From positions 434,001-498,000 of the forward strand of contig JACJWI010000001.1 of the NCBI GenBank assembly GCA_020637215.1: a DNA stretch of 64,000 nt, given 5' to 3'. Below, piece after piece: positions 18,910 to 26,244 of the stretch. Each line of letters begins with the position of its first letter. Position 1 is the first letter of the stretch. The notes under the pieces are model-generated. The model saw only the letters and a program-made list of their open reading frames with translations. It was not told where the DNA came from and did no database searches. The position numbers and the translations under genes were made by a program. This DNA is from Microthrixaceae bacterium (lineage in GTDB: Bacteria > Actinomycetota > Acidimicrobiia > Acidimicrobiales > Microtrichaceae).

Positions 18910-19119
18910 ATGGCCGCCGTGTGCGAGATCTGCGACAAGCGCCCCTCGTTCGGGATGAACCTCAGCCACTCCCATCGCCGCACCAAGCGCCGCTGGAACC
19001 CGAACATCCAGCGGATCCGCGTCGCCACGCCCCGTGGCACCAAGCGGATGAACGTCTGCACCGGTTGCATCAAGTCGGGCAAGGTCACCAAGCCCGTCGC
19101 CACCCGCCGCACCGCCTGA
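18910..19119 (+). CDS. rpmB: 50S ribosomal protein L28
   Basis: 69 residues with GGAGAAGAG as ribosome-binding site. L28 is a late-assembling large-subunit protein. MAAVCEICDKRPSFGMNLSHSHRRTKRRW is split here as family start AAVCEICDKRP, central HSHRRTKRRWNPN and RVNVCTGC-like end (MNVCTGCIKSGKV). The CxxC pairs CEIC and CTGC form the zinc-ribbon version. It is read away from the FakA-like/recG genes, which in many genomes follow rpmB directly, so an inversion or strand switch separates an otherwise conserved cluster. Confidence 0.96.
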   Translation: MAAVCEICDKRPSFGMNLSHSHRRTKRRWNPNIQRIRVATPRGTKRMNVCTGCIKSGKVTKPVATRRTA

Positions 19120-19177
19120 GCCCGCCCGCTGCGGGTCGGTCCCGTCCCCGGCTTTGCCGCCCGTTCTCGGCCGCCGG

Positions 19178-19217
19178 TACGGTGACGGTGGGTCAGCAGC
19201 CTCCGGTTCCGGAGGCT
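19178..19217 (+). promoter_or_regulatory. -10 box and leader hairpin before the cold-shock-like gene
   Basis: TACGGT (about 19178-19183) is followed at about 19198-19217 by a perfect 9-bp inverted repeat (AGCCTCCGG and CCGGAGGCT) with a 2-nt centre, then CAGGAG about 10 nt before the GTG. The hairpin would sit near the 5' end of the transcript. It could instead be a terminator for rpmB, though no T-run follows. Confidence 0.35.
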
Positions 19218-19240
19218 CACCAGTCAGGAGCGGCGACCGA

Positions 19241-19495
19241 GTGCAAGGCGTGATCAAGTCCTATGACCCCGTGACCGGCGACGGGATCGTCGTGCGCGAC
19301 ACGGACCTGGCCGAGCACGACCTGGCCCCCGACGCGCTGGCGGGCTCGCTGTTCCGCATGCTCCGTCAGGGCCAGCGGGTTCGCTTCGAGCTCGACTCCG
19401 AGGGCCGGGCGACCGGACTGGAGCTCGGCTCCGAGGTGGACATGGGGACTCCGGTGTTCCACGCCCACGCCGAGCCGGCACCCGAGACCGCCTGA
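19241..19495 (+). CDS. Cold-shock-domain-like small protein
   Basis: 84 residues from a GTG with CAGGAG upstream. VQGVIKSYDPVTGDGIVVRD follows the CspA pattern (GxIKxFDxxxGxGFI), and GSLFRMLRQGQRVRFELDSEGRATGLEL matches the second half of the OB fold, where CspA has L..GQxVxFxxxxxxxGxxAxxV. The aromatic RNP1/RNP2 residues are mostly replaced (Tyr only in KSYDP), so nucleic-acid binding may be altered. Single-stranded RNA/DNA binding is the family role. It sits between rpmB and pckG. Confidence 0.7.
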   Translation: MQGVIKSYDPVTGDGIVVRDTDLAEHDLAPDALAGSLFRMLRQGQRVRFELDSEGRATGLELGSEVDMGTPVFHAHAEPAPETA

Positions 19496-19571
19496 CCGCG
19501 GCCACCCATCCGCACAGCCGACGGTGCGGGCAGATCGACACCTCACGAAGATCGACAGAACGGGGACAACG

Positions 19572-21362
19572 ATGGCAGGGACCACCAGCAACCAGAAGCT
19601 GATCGACTGGGTCGAGGAGTGGCGGGAGATCTTCCAGCCCGACGCGGTGGAGTGGTGCGACGGCAGCGCCGAGGAGTATGACCGGCTCTGCCAGCTCCTC
19701 GTCGACAACGGCACCTTCGAGAAGTTGTCCGAGGCCAAGCGACCGAACAGCTACCTGGCCCTGTCGGACCCCTCCGACGTCGCCCGCGTCGAGGACCGCA
19801 CGTTCATCGCCTGCGAGAACGAGGTCGACGCGGGGCCAACCAACCACTGGCGGGCGCCCGCCGAACTCAAGTCCGAGATGCTCGAGCTGTACCGCGGCAC
19901 CATGAAGGGCCGCACGATGTACGTGGTGCCGTTCTCGATGGGACCGCTCGGCTCCCCGATCGCCCACATCGGCGTCGAGCTGACCGACTCGCCGTACGTG
20001 GCGGTGTCGATGAGGATCATGACCCGCATGGGCCAGGGCGCCCTCGACGTGCTCGGCTCCGACGGCGACTTCGTTCCCTGCCTGCACTCGGTGGGTGCAC
20101 CGCTCACCGACGGTGCGGCGGACGTTCCGTGGCCATGCAACGACACCAAGTACATCTCGCACTTCCCCGAGACCAAGGAGATCTGGTCCTACGGCTCGGG
20201 CTACGGCGGCAACGCTCTGCTCGGCAAGAAGTGCTTCGCCCTGCGCATCGCCTCGACCATGGCCCGCGACGCCGGCTGGATGGCCGAGCACATGCTGATC
20301 CTCGGCATCACCTCGCCCGACGGCGACAAGCGCTACGTCGCCGCGGCGTTCCCGTCGGCCTGCGGCAAGACCAACATGGCGATGCTGATCCCGTCGCTGC
20401 CGGGCTGGAAGGTCGAGACGGTCGGTGACGACATCGCCTGGATGAAGTTCGGGGCCGACGGCCGCCTCTACGCCATCAACCCCGAGGCCGGGTTCTTCGG
20501 CGTCGCTCCGGGCACCTCCGACGAGACCAACAAGAACGCCATGGACACGATGTGGGGCAACTCCATCTTCACCAACGTGGCCCGCACCGACGACGGCGAC
20601 GTCTGGTGGGAGGACATGTCCGAGCCGCCGGCCCACCTCGTCGACTGGAAGGGCAACGACTGGACCCCGGCCACCGACACCCCAGCCGCGCACCCCAACG
20701 CCCGGTTCACCACCCCGGCGTCGCAGTGCCCGTCGATCGCCCCCGAGTGGGAGGACCCGGCCGGCGTGCCGATCTCGGCCATCCTCTTCGGCGGCCGCCG
20801 GGCCACCAACGTCCCGCTCGTGACCCAGGCCTTCAACTGGCAGCACGGCACGTTCCTGGGCTCGGTCATGAGCTCGGAGAAGACCGCAGCGGCGGCCGGC
20901 ACCGTCGGCGAGGTCCGCTTCGACCCGTACGCCATGCTGCCGTTCATGGGCTACAACGTCGGCGACTACATCCAGCACTGGCTCGACATCGGCAACGCGA
21001 CTGACGCCGACAAGCTGCCCCAGCTCTTCTGGGTCAACTGGTTCCGCAAGTCCGACGACGGCAAGTTCCTCTGGCCCGGCTTCGGCGACAACAGCCGAGT
21101 GCTCAAGTGGGCACTGGAGCGCATCGCCGGCACCGCCGACGCCACCGAGACCCCGATCGGGTGGGTTCCGACCCCCGAATCCCTCGACACCGACGGTCTC
21201 GACCTCGACGCCGACACCCTCGAGCAGCTGCTCGAGGTCGACCCGATCGCCTGGAAGGGCGAGGTCGAGCTGATCAGCAACCACTACGACTTCATCGGCG
21301 AGCGCCTCCCGCAGCCCATGCGCGACGAGCTCTCCGCCATGGAGGCCCGCCTCAACGGCTGA
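19572..21362 (+). CDS. pckG: Phosphoenolpyruvate carboxykinase (GTP)
   Basis: 596 residues, the usual size of the GTP class. Converts oxaloacetate and GTP to PEP, GDP and CO2 in gluconeogenesis. The PEPCK P-loop is FPSACGKTNMAM (about 260-271) and the metal/substrate region is VGDDIAWMKFG. YAINPEAGFFGVAPGTS and the N-terminal RVEDRTF and MGPLGSP segments are family signatures. The GTP class is typical of actinobacteria, unlike the ATP class of many other bacteria. A perfect 14-bp stem follows 22 bp after the stop. Confidence 0.98.
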   Translation: MAGTTSNQKLIDWVEEWREIFQPDAVEWCDGSAEEYDRLCQLLVDNGTFEKLSEAKRPNSYLALSDPSDVARVEDRTFIACENEVDAGPTNHWRAPAELKSEMLELYRGTMKGRTMYVVPFSMGPLGSPIAHIGVELTDSPYVAVSMRIMTRMGQGALDVLGSDGDFVPCLHSVGAPLTDGAADVPWPCNDTKYISHFPETKEIWSYGSGYGGNALLGKKCFALRIASTMARDAGWMAEHMLILGITSPDGDKRYVAAAFPSACGKTNMAMLIPSLPGWKVETVGDDIAWMKFGADGRLYAINPEAGFFGVAPGTSDETNKNAMDTMWGNSIFTNVARTDDGDVWWEDMSEPPAHLVDWKGNDWTPATDTPAAHPNARFTTPASQCPSIAPEWEDPAGVPISAILFGGRRATNVPLVTQAFNWQHGTFLGSVMSSEKTAAAAGTVGEVRFDPYAMLPFMGYNVGDYIQHWLDIGNATDADKLPQLFWVNWFRKSDDGKFLWPGFGDNSRVLKWALERIAGTADATETPIGWVPTPESLDTDGLDLDADTLEQLLEVDPIAWKGEVELISNHYDFIGERLPQPMRDELSAMEARLNG

Positions 21363-21384
21363 GCGTCGCTCGAGCAGATCTACG

Positions 21385-21421
21385 CACCGCCTCCGGAGAC
21401 CTCGGCTCTCCGGAGGCGGTG
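21385..21421. terminator. Hairpin terminator after pckG
   Basis: A perfect 14-bp inverted repeat (21385-21398 with 21408-21421, arm CACCGCCTCCGGAG) around a 9-nt loop, 22 bp past the pckG stop. No T-run on either side, as usual in high-GC actinobacteria; it could serve both convergent genes. Confidence 0.7.
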
Positions 21422-21423
21422 TC

Positions 21424-21524
21424 GCGTCCGGACCCGCAGCGTCACCCGACCAGCATCGCCCGGATGCTCTCCCACGCGAAGCATCCGGACCCGCAGCGTC
21501 ACCCGACCAGCATCGCCCGGATGC
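21424..21524. repeat. Family D hairpin repeat, two 44-bp units overlapping a gene end
   Basis: Two 44-bp copies (21424-21467 and 21481-21524, one mismatch, period 57). Each is bounded by inverted ends GCATCCGG and CCGGATGC. The right end of copy 1 can also pair with the left end of copy 2 across a 13-nt loop. Copy 2 contains the last seven codons and the stop of the minus-strand membrane gene; copy 1 is a duplicate of that gene end lying downstream. Confidence 0.9.
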
Positions 21525-21864
21525 CGAGGCCCATGAGGAAGAGGCCTCCGAAGCCGTAGAGCAGGTACTGGTGCGCCCGCATCTGGTTGCGGTAGCTGTA
21601 CAGGATCGCCACCGCGATGATGGCAACGAACCCGTAGAACATGTGGAACTGCGGCGCCTCGAACCCCTGACCGGCCACCATGATCACGCCGAGGACCACC
21701 TGCACGAAGATCGTCGCCTCGACGAAGACCACGAACCACCACAGGGCCTTGACCCTCAGCGCCGGTATCCAGTGCGCCCCCAGGCACCACAGACCCGCCA
21801 ACGCGTTGCCGAGGATGACCATCCAGGCCCATTCGGTGTGGACGTCCAGGACCGAGGCGAACAT
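21499..21864 (-). CDS. Small four-helix membrane protein
   Basis: 121 residues with four predicted transmembrane helices (about 13-33, 41-61, 72-90 and 99-117) and short loops. Motifs include HTEWAWMVILGNALAGLW, VQVVLGVIMV and FHMFYGFVAI; His residues in or beside helices could hint at heme or metal contact, but this is only a guess. No named family recognised. The start is fixed by TAGTGT seven bases upstream. Its last codons and stop are part of a duplicated palindromic unit. Confidence 0.75.
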   Translation of the reverse strand: MFASVLDVHTEWAWMVILGNALAGLWCLGAHWIPALRVKALWWFVVFVEATIFVQVVLGVIMVAGQGFEAPQFHMFYGFVAIIAVAILYSYRNQMRAHQYLLYGFGGLFLMGLGIRAMLVG

Positions 21865-21871
21865 CGTCGGG

Positions 21872-21877
21872 ACACTA
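21872..21877 (-). promoter_or_regulatory. -10 box of the leaderless small membrane protein gene
   Basis: TAGTGT on the minus strand with a 7-nt spacer to the ATG at 21864. Confidence 0.55.
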
Positions 21878-21950
21878 GCGGCGCGCCCACGAGCGACTTC
21901 AACCTCCGGGGGCGGCCACCGGACCGGACCGCCGATGGCAAGCTGAGCCA

Positions 21951-22274
21951 GTGCGCCACGCCCGATTGGTGATCCACCGACTCCACCTCGACGACGTCGA
22001 GATGCCGGTCCGACTGGCCACCCTGGTCGTCGTGGACCGCGGGGCCGCCACCGTCGACTGGGAGGTCGTCGCCGAGGGACTCGCGGACTTCACCGGCGAG
22101 CTCGGTCGGATCCGGGTGGAGATGCTGTGCATCACGGGAGCGAACGAGTCGGGGCAGCTGCTCCTGGGAGAGCTCTGCGGCGAGGCGATCGTGGTCCGCT
22201 TCGTGGGCGCCACCGTCGTGCTCCGCGGCGACGGACCGCTGCACGGTCTGAGCGACGCCGTCCTCGAGGGCTGA
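21951..22274 (+). CDS. Hypothetical protein
   Basis: 107 residues from a GTG. Alternating hydrophobic stretches (VRLATLVVVDRGAATVDWEVV, then VEMLCIT and GEAIVVRFVGATVVLRGDG) suggest a small alpha/beta domain without membrane segments. No conserved catalytic motif or family was recognised. No clear ribosome-binding site; a CAAGCT hexamer lies six bases before the GTG, a poor match to the local -10 pattern. Divergent from the small membrane protein gene. Confidence 0.5.
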   Translation: MRHARLVIHRLHLDDVEMPVRLATLVVVDRGAATVDWEVVAEGLADFTGELGRIRVEMLCITGANESGQLLLGELCGEAIVVRFVGATVVLRGDGPLHGLSDAVLEG

Positions 22275-22446
22275 ACCCGCTCCGGCGCGCGGCTCGTCGG
22301 TGACTCCGAACCGGCTCGGCTCACCCGACCCGATCCCCCCGGTCTTGAGGAAACCCTCATCTATCGCCCCGCGGCTGCCGATTCGGGATTAGGTTCGACA
22401 GCGCCGGGATGGCTGCCCGGTCCGCAGGGCGACGCACGACACCGCT

Positions 22447-22506
22447 CGACATCACACCGAGCGACACGACACCGAGCGACACGACACCGATCAAGACGAC
22501 ACCGAC
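22447..22506. repeat. Four tandem 15-bp units
   Basis: Four 15-bp units (CGACACGACACCGAG type) at 22447, 22462, 22477 and 22492, the second and third differing at one base. They lie just before the small gene at 22522, downstream of a TAGGTT hexamer at 22390. A short plus-strand frame opening at ATG 22409 would read them as repeated DTTPS. Confidence 0.85.
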
Positions 22507-22521
22507 CCAGGAGCACGCACC

Positions 22522-22743
22522 GTGGACCCGTCCAACAGCTACGTCCCACCCATCAGCTTCGAGGAGCTCTACCAGGCCGGGCGTCTGAGCATGCCGTACG
22601 CCGAGGTCTACGAGGAGGGCTACGGACCCCTCGGAGATCCGACCGAGGTGTCGGTCGAGCTCGTCGACCCGCTCGAGGCGTTCGTGGACGCGTGGGCCGC
22701 TGCGGGTCCGGCGCCCACCGACGCGCTGCTGCCCCGGCGCTGA
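22522..22743 (+). CDS. Small acidic hypothetical protein
   Basis: 73 residues from a GTG with CAGGAG nine bases upstream. Acidic and rich in Tyr, Glu and Pro (SFEELYQAGRLSMPYAEVYEEGYGP), no membrane segment or cysteine. Family not recognised. The 250 bp before it hold a tandem 15-bp repeat and a possible -10 box (TAGGTT, 22390-22395), so it may be separately controlled. Weakly supported as a real gene. Confidence 0.45.
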   Translation: MDPSNSYVPPISFEELYQAGRLSMPYAEVYEEGYGPLGDPTEVSVELVDPLEAFVDAWAAAGPAPTDALLPRR

Positions 22744-22835
22744 CGTCCGCTCAGCGCGCCGCGGAGACCTCCCCGACCGTCGTCGCCCGCTGAGTCCCGC
22801 TCCGCGGGTGGCACCGCTCAGGCCCAGATCGACGC

Positions 22836-23660
22836 TCAGGCCCAGATCGACTCCAGGAACGGAACGCCCTCGGCCCGCGTGCCCCCGGTGCGGATGAACC
22901 ACTCGGTGCCGAAGGCCCGGGTGAACTGCTCGTCGTCCATGGCCAGGAACCAGGAGTCCGCCGCGATCTGACTGGCGTGGGCGACCATCGCCGCCCGCTT
23001 CGCGCCCACCAGGTCGCTGACGTCGATCGCGTGGGTGATGTTGGCGGCCGGCTCACCGAAGTCGTCGGGGATGTCGAAGTCGGGAGCATCCAACGGCGTG
23101 GTCACCTCGTCGCCGACCTCCCGTGCGGCCTCCGCCGCCTCCCGCGCCTCGGCGATCCCGGCGAGGACGTGGTCGCGGTTCATCGTGGCCTGGAGCACCA
23201 CCGGAGTGCCGGCGAGTTCTGCCGCCCGGAGCCCCACCCGGTGGACCTGGATGTGGTCCGGATGCCCGTAGCCGCCGTGGTGGTCGTAGGCGGTCAGGAC
23301 CTCGGCGGACTCCTCGGACAGGATCGCCGCCAGTCGGCGGGCAGCCGCGTCGACGTCCGCCGACCAGAACGCGTAGGGGGCGGTGTTGGCGGGATCCCCC
23401 ATCATCCCGGAGTCGACGTAGCCGAGGAACTCCACCCGCTGAACGCCGAGGATCTGCGCGGCCTCGAAGGTCTCGGCGATGCGGCGTTGCCACAGCGCCT
23501 CGCCGTCGGCCAGGACGTCGGGGACGACCTCGCCGTGCTCGCCCCGGGTCGCGACCACCAGGACCACCCGGTGTCCGTCGGCGGCCGCCCGGGCCATGGT
23601 GCCGCCGGTCTGGATGCACTCGTCATCGGGGTGGGCGTGGAAGCAGACGACGGTCGACAT
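22836..23660 (-). CDS. PIG-L/LmbE deacetylase, Mca/MshB-like
   Basis: 274 residues. Zinc-dependent amidohydrolase/deacetylase family that includes MshB (mycothiol synthesis) and Mca (mycothiol S-conjugate amidase). The zinc motif HAHPDDE is at about 8-14 and the third ligand lies in DHHGGYGHPDHIQVHR. LVVATRGEHGE and FLGYVDSGMMGD (Tyr/Asp-containing) match the Mca/MshB branch. Which of the two cannot be decided from sequence alone. TAGCCT eight bases before the ATG marks a leaderless start. The 3' end carries an 18-bp tandem duplication spanning the stop codon. Confidence 0.85.
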   Translation of the reverse strand: MSTVVCFHAHPDDECIQTGGTMARAAADGHRVVLVVATRGEHGEVVPDVLADGEALWQRRIAETFEAAQILGVQRVEFLGYVDSGMMGDPANTAPYAFWSADVDAAARRLAAILSEESAEVLTAYDHHGGYGHPDHIQVHRVGLRAAELAGTPVVLQATMNRDHVLAGIAEAREAAEAAREVGDEVTTPLDAPDFDIPDDFGEPAANITHAIDVSDLVGAKRAAMVAHASQIAADSWFLAMDDEQFTRAFGTEWFIRTGGTRAEGVPFLESIWA

Positions 23661-23668
23661 CGGGCGGC

Positions 23669-23674
23669 AGGCTA
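23669..23674 (-). promoter_or_regulatory. -10 box of the leaderless Mca/MshB-like gene
   Basis: TAGCCT on the minus strand with an 8-nt spacer to the ATG at 23660. Confidence 0.55.
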
Positions 23675-23679
23675 ACGCC

Positions 23680-24852
23680 TCACCCCGCGACCGCCCCCGA
23701 CGCCCGTCGGGCGGCGATGCCGTCGCCGTCCAGGCCGAGCCAGTCGCCCAGGATCTCGTCGGTGTGCTGACCGGCGTGAGCGGGAGGGCGTTGGACCTCG
23801 GCGGTGGTGCGGCTGAACCGCGGCGCGGGCGCGGGCTGCACGATGCCGGCGACGTCGACGAAGGACCCCCGGGCCACGTTGTGGGGGTGGCGGGTCGCCT
23901 CGCTCATGGTCAGCACCGGGGCGAAGCACACGTCGCTGCCCTCCATGACCTCGCACCACTCGTCACGTGTCCGGGTCCGGAAGATCTCGGCCAACCGGTC
24001 CTTCATGGCCCCCCACTCGGCCTTGTTCATCTGGTGCGGCAGCTCCTCACCACGGTCCCGGTAGGCGGCCTCGAGTCCGGACAGCTCGAGCAGTTGGGCG
24101 TAGAACTGCGGCTCGATCGAGCCGATCGACACGAACCCGCCGTCCGCGCACTCGTAGGTGTCGTAGAAATGAGCTCCGGTGTCGAGCAGGTTGGTGCCGC
24201 GCTCCTCGGACCAGATCCCCATGGCCGAGAACGCCCACATCATCATCATCAACGTGGCGGAACCGTCGACCATCGCCGCGTCGACCACCTGTCCGGCACC
24301 GGAGCGCTGCGCCTCGAGGAGTGCGCACACCATGCCGAACGCCATCAGCATCCCGCCGCCGCCGAAGTCGCCGACCAGGTTGATGGGCGGGGTCGGCTTC
24401 TCGCCCTCACGGCCGAGGTGGGCCAGGACGCCGGCCAGGGCGATGTAGTTGATGTCGTGGCCGGCGGTCGGGGCGTAGGGACCCTCCTGACCCCATCCGG
24501 TCATGCGGCCGAACACCAGCTTGGGGTTGACCGCCGCGCAGGCGTCGGGGCCGAAACCCAACCGCTCGGCGACCCCGGGGCGGAAGCCCTCGATCAGCCC
24601 GTCGGCAGATGCGACGAGCTCGAGCAGGACGGCGACGCCCTCGGGCGACTTGAGGTCGACCGCGATCGAACGGCGGCCCCGGTTGAGGATGTCGGCGGGC
24701 GGGTTGGCCGGGTCGCCGCCCATGGCGTTGGCGGTCCGGTCGACGCGGATCACGTCCGCGCCCATGTCGGCCAGCATCATGGCGGCGAAGGGCCCCGGGC
24801 CGATGCCGGCCACCTCGATGATCCTGATCCCGCTCAACGGTCCCACGTGCAT
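23680..24852 (-). CDS. CaiB/BaiF-family CoA-transferase (alpha-methylacyl-CoA racemase-like)
   Basis: 390 residues. Family III CoA-transferases and the related racemases act on acyl-CoA thioesters. GIRIIEVAGIGPGPFAAMMLADMGADVIRVDR is the N-terminal CoA-binding region (about 8-40); AGHDINYIALAGVL holds the catalytic Asp with the preceding His typical of racemases, favouring the AMACR subgroup. AMACR epimerises 2-methyl branched acyl-CoAs before beta-oxidation. A GAGGGGG tract is better spaced for a GTG at 24846 than for the ATG at 24852, so the first two residues are uncertain. Confidence 0.85.
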   Translation of the reverse strand: MHVGPLSGIRIIEVAGIGPGPFAAMMLADMGADVIRVDRTANAMGGDPANPPADILNRGRRSIAVDLKSPEGVAVLLELVASADGLIEGFRPGVAERLGFGPDACAAVNPKLVFGRMTGWGQEGPYAPTAGHDINYIALAGVLAHLGREGEKPTPPINLVGDFGGGGMLMAFGMVCALLEAQRSGAGQVVDAAMVDGSATLMMMMWAFSAMGIWSEERGTNLLDTGAHFYDTYECADGGFVSIGSIEPQFYAQLLELSGLEAAYRDRGEELPHQMNKAEWGAMKDRLAEIFRTRTRDEWCEVMEGSDVCFAPVLTMSEATRHPHNVARGSFVDVAGIVQPAPAPRFSRTTAEVQRPPAHAGQHTDEILGDWLGLDGDGIAARRASGAVAG

Positions 24853-24939
24853 GCCCCCTCGGCTCCGGACTCGGTCGTCCGCAGGAGTGTTCCCGGGGCC
24901 GACCCCGGGGTCAAACCGCGGGCCGGCTCACCGGGCTCC

Positions 24940-25045
24940 GCGTGTGGGATCGACGCGTGGCAGGTCGATCTCACACGCGCGCAACACGGCCCAGGCTCCG
25001 CGTGTGGGATCGACGCGTGGCAGGTCGATCTCACACGCGAACAGC
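24940..25045. repeat. Family B hairpin repeat, two 60-bp units
   Basis: Two units with 60-bp period. Each has a 15-nt left arm beginning GCGTGTGGGATCGAC (24940 and 25000), a 9-nt loop, and a 15-nt right arm (24964-24978, 25024-25038) complementary except for one G-T pair. A further partial GGGCTCC edge follows at about 25044. The array lies 20-130 bp beyond the nagA stop and before the CaiB/BaiF gene. It shares no sequence with family A but has the same period. Confidence 0.92.
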
Positions 25046-25065
25046 GGGCTCCGGGCGAGCGGCGT

Positions 25066-26244
25066 CTACGCCCGGTGCACCTCGTGGCCGGCGACGAGCG
25101 AGCGATGGACCGACATCGTGTCGTCCAACACGACGAGATCGGCGACGTCGCCGGGCCGGACCCGCACGTCGTCGAGGCCGAGCAGGCGTCGCTGCACGCC
25201 ACCGCACGCGTCCACGGCCACGGGCAGATCCGCTCCGCATCGCAGCAGGTTCCGCAGGATGCCGTCGGGTGTGGCCACGCTGCCGGCGAGAGTGCCGTCG
25301 GGCAGCGTCGCCCGGCCGTCCCGGACCGTCACGGCGAGGCCGTCCCCGACGTCCCAGCCGTCCGACGGGCCGTCGGCGCCGACCAGTCCCGCGGGGGCGA
25401 TGGCGTCGGTGGTCGCCGCGACGCGCCCGCGAGCCGCGTGGAGGGTGAGACGGACGATCTCGTCGGCCACGTGGACCCCGTCCGCGATCAGCCCGACGAC
25501 CAGGTGGGTGCGGGCCAGCGCGACCGCGGCCGGGCCCGGGTCCCGTGACGTCAGGCGGCGGTGGGCGTTCCAGCAGTGGGTCAGGTGGCGCGCTCCGGCC
25601 TCCATCGCGGCCCGGGTCCAGATGTCGTCCGCGTCGCTGTGGCCGATGCTGACGACGACACCGCGTTCGACGAGGTGACGCACCAGGTCGAGTCCGCCCG
25701 GCAGCTCGGGCGCCACGGTCACGAAGCCGACCTCACCGGAGCTCACCAACGTGTCGGCCACCTCGATCGACGGGTCGAGGAAGGTCCGCTCGTCGTGTGC
25801 CCCCTTGAACCGGGCGTTGAGGAACGGACCTTCGAGGTGGGCTCGGAGGAACCGGCACCCCGTCGGTCGACCGTCCCGGAGAGCGCCCTGCTGCTCGGCC
25901 CGGATCTCGGCCAGGGTCTCGAGCGCGTCGCGGTACCCGTCGACCGACAGGCCGAAGAAGGTCGGCTGGACCGAGGTCGCGCCGTGCGCGGCCAGGGCTT
26001 CGCCCGCGACCCGGTAGCCGTCCGCGTCGGCGTGGCGGAGGTCGACGCCGCCGAAGCCGTTGACCTGCAGGTCGACCAGCCCGGGGATCGCGACGCCGGT
26101 GCCGACCGCACCCGAACCGCCGCCGACGCCGACGGCCGCGACCGTGCCGTCGGCGGCGACCTCGACGTCGCCGGCGATCCACTCGCCGTCGACCAGCGCC
26201 GTCCGCACGCCGAGCCGGCGGGCACCGCCAGACGGTGTGCTCAT
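25066..26244 (-). CDS. nagA: N-acetylglucosamine-6-phosphate deacetylase
   Basis: 392 residues from the ATG at 26244, which overlaps the preceding stop by 4 nt. NagA removes acetate from GlcNAc-6-phosphate, the committed step of amino-sugar use and of wall recycling. Amidohydrolase hallmarks: PGLVDLQVNGFGGVD, metal Glu in AHLEGPFLN, metal His in SIGHSDA and HLTHCWNAHRRLTSRDPG, then LIADGVHV and the catalytic Asp in TTDAIAPAG. The usual HLFNAM is varied to HCWNAH. nagB is not adjacent; the partner gene is an oxidoreductase. Confidence 0.92.
   Translation of the reverse strand: MSTPSGGARRLGVRTALVDGEWIAGDVEVAADGTVAAVGVGGGSGAVGTGVAIPGLVDLQVNGFGGVDLRHADADGYRVAGEALAAHGATSVQPTFFGLSVDGYRDALETLAEIRAEQQGALRDGRPTGCRFLRAHLEGPFLNARFKGAHDERTFLDPSIEVADTLVSSGEVGFVTVAPELPGGLDLVRHLVERGVVVSIGHSDADDIWTRAAMEAGARHLTHCWNAHRRLTSRDPGPAAVALARTHLVVGLIADGVHVADEIVRLTLHAARGRVAATTDAIAPAGLVGADGPSDGWDVGDGLAVTVRDGRATLPDGTLAGSVATPDGILRNLLRCGADLPVAVDACGGVQRRLLGLDDVRVRPGDVADLVVLDDTMSVHRSLVAGHEVHRA

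Noticed and set aside
22357..22902. Minus-strand frame reading the 15-bp repeats as VVSLG units
   Set aside because: No start signal, overlaps the end of the Mca/MshB-like gene and the plus-strand small gene, and has no domain-like pattern.
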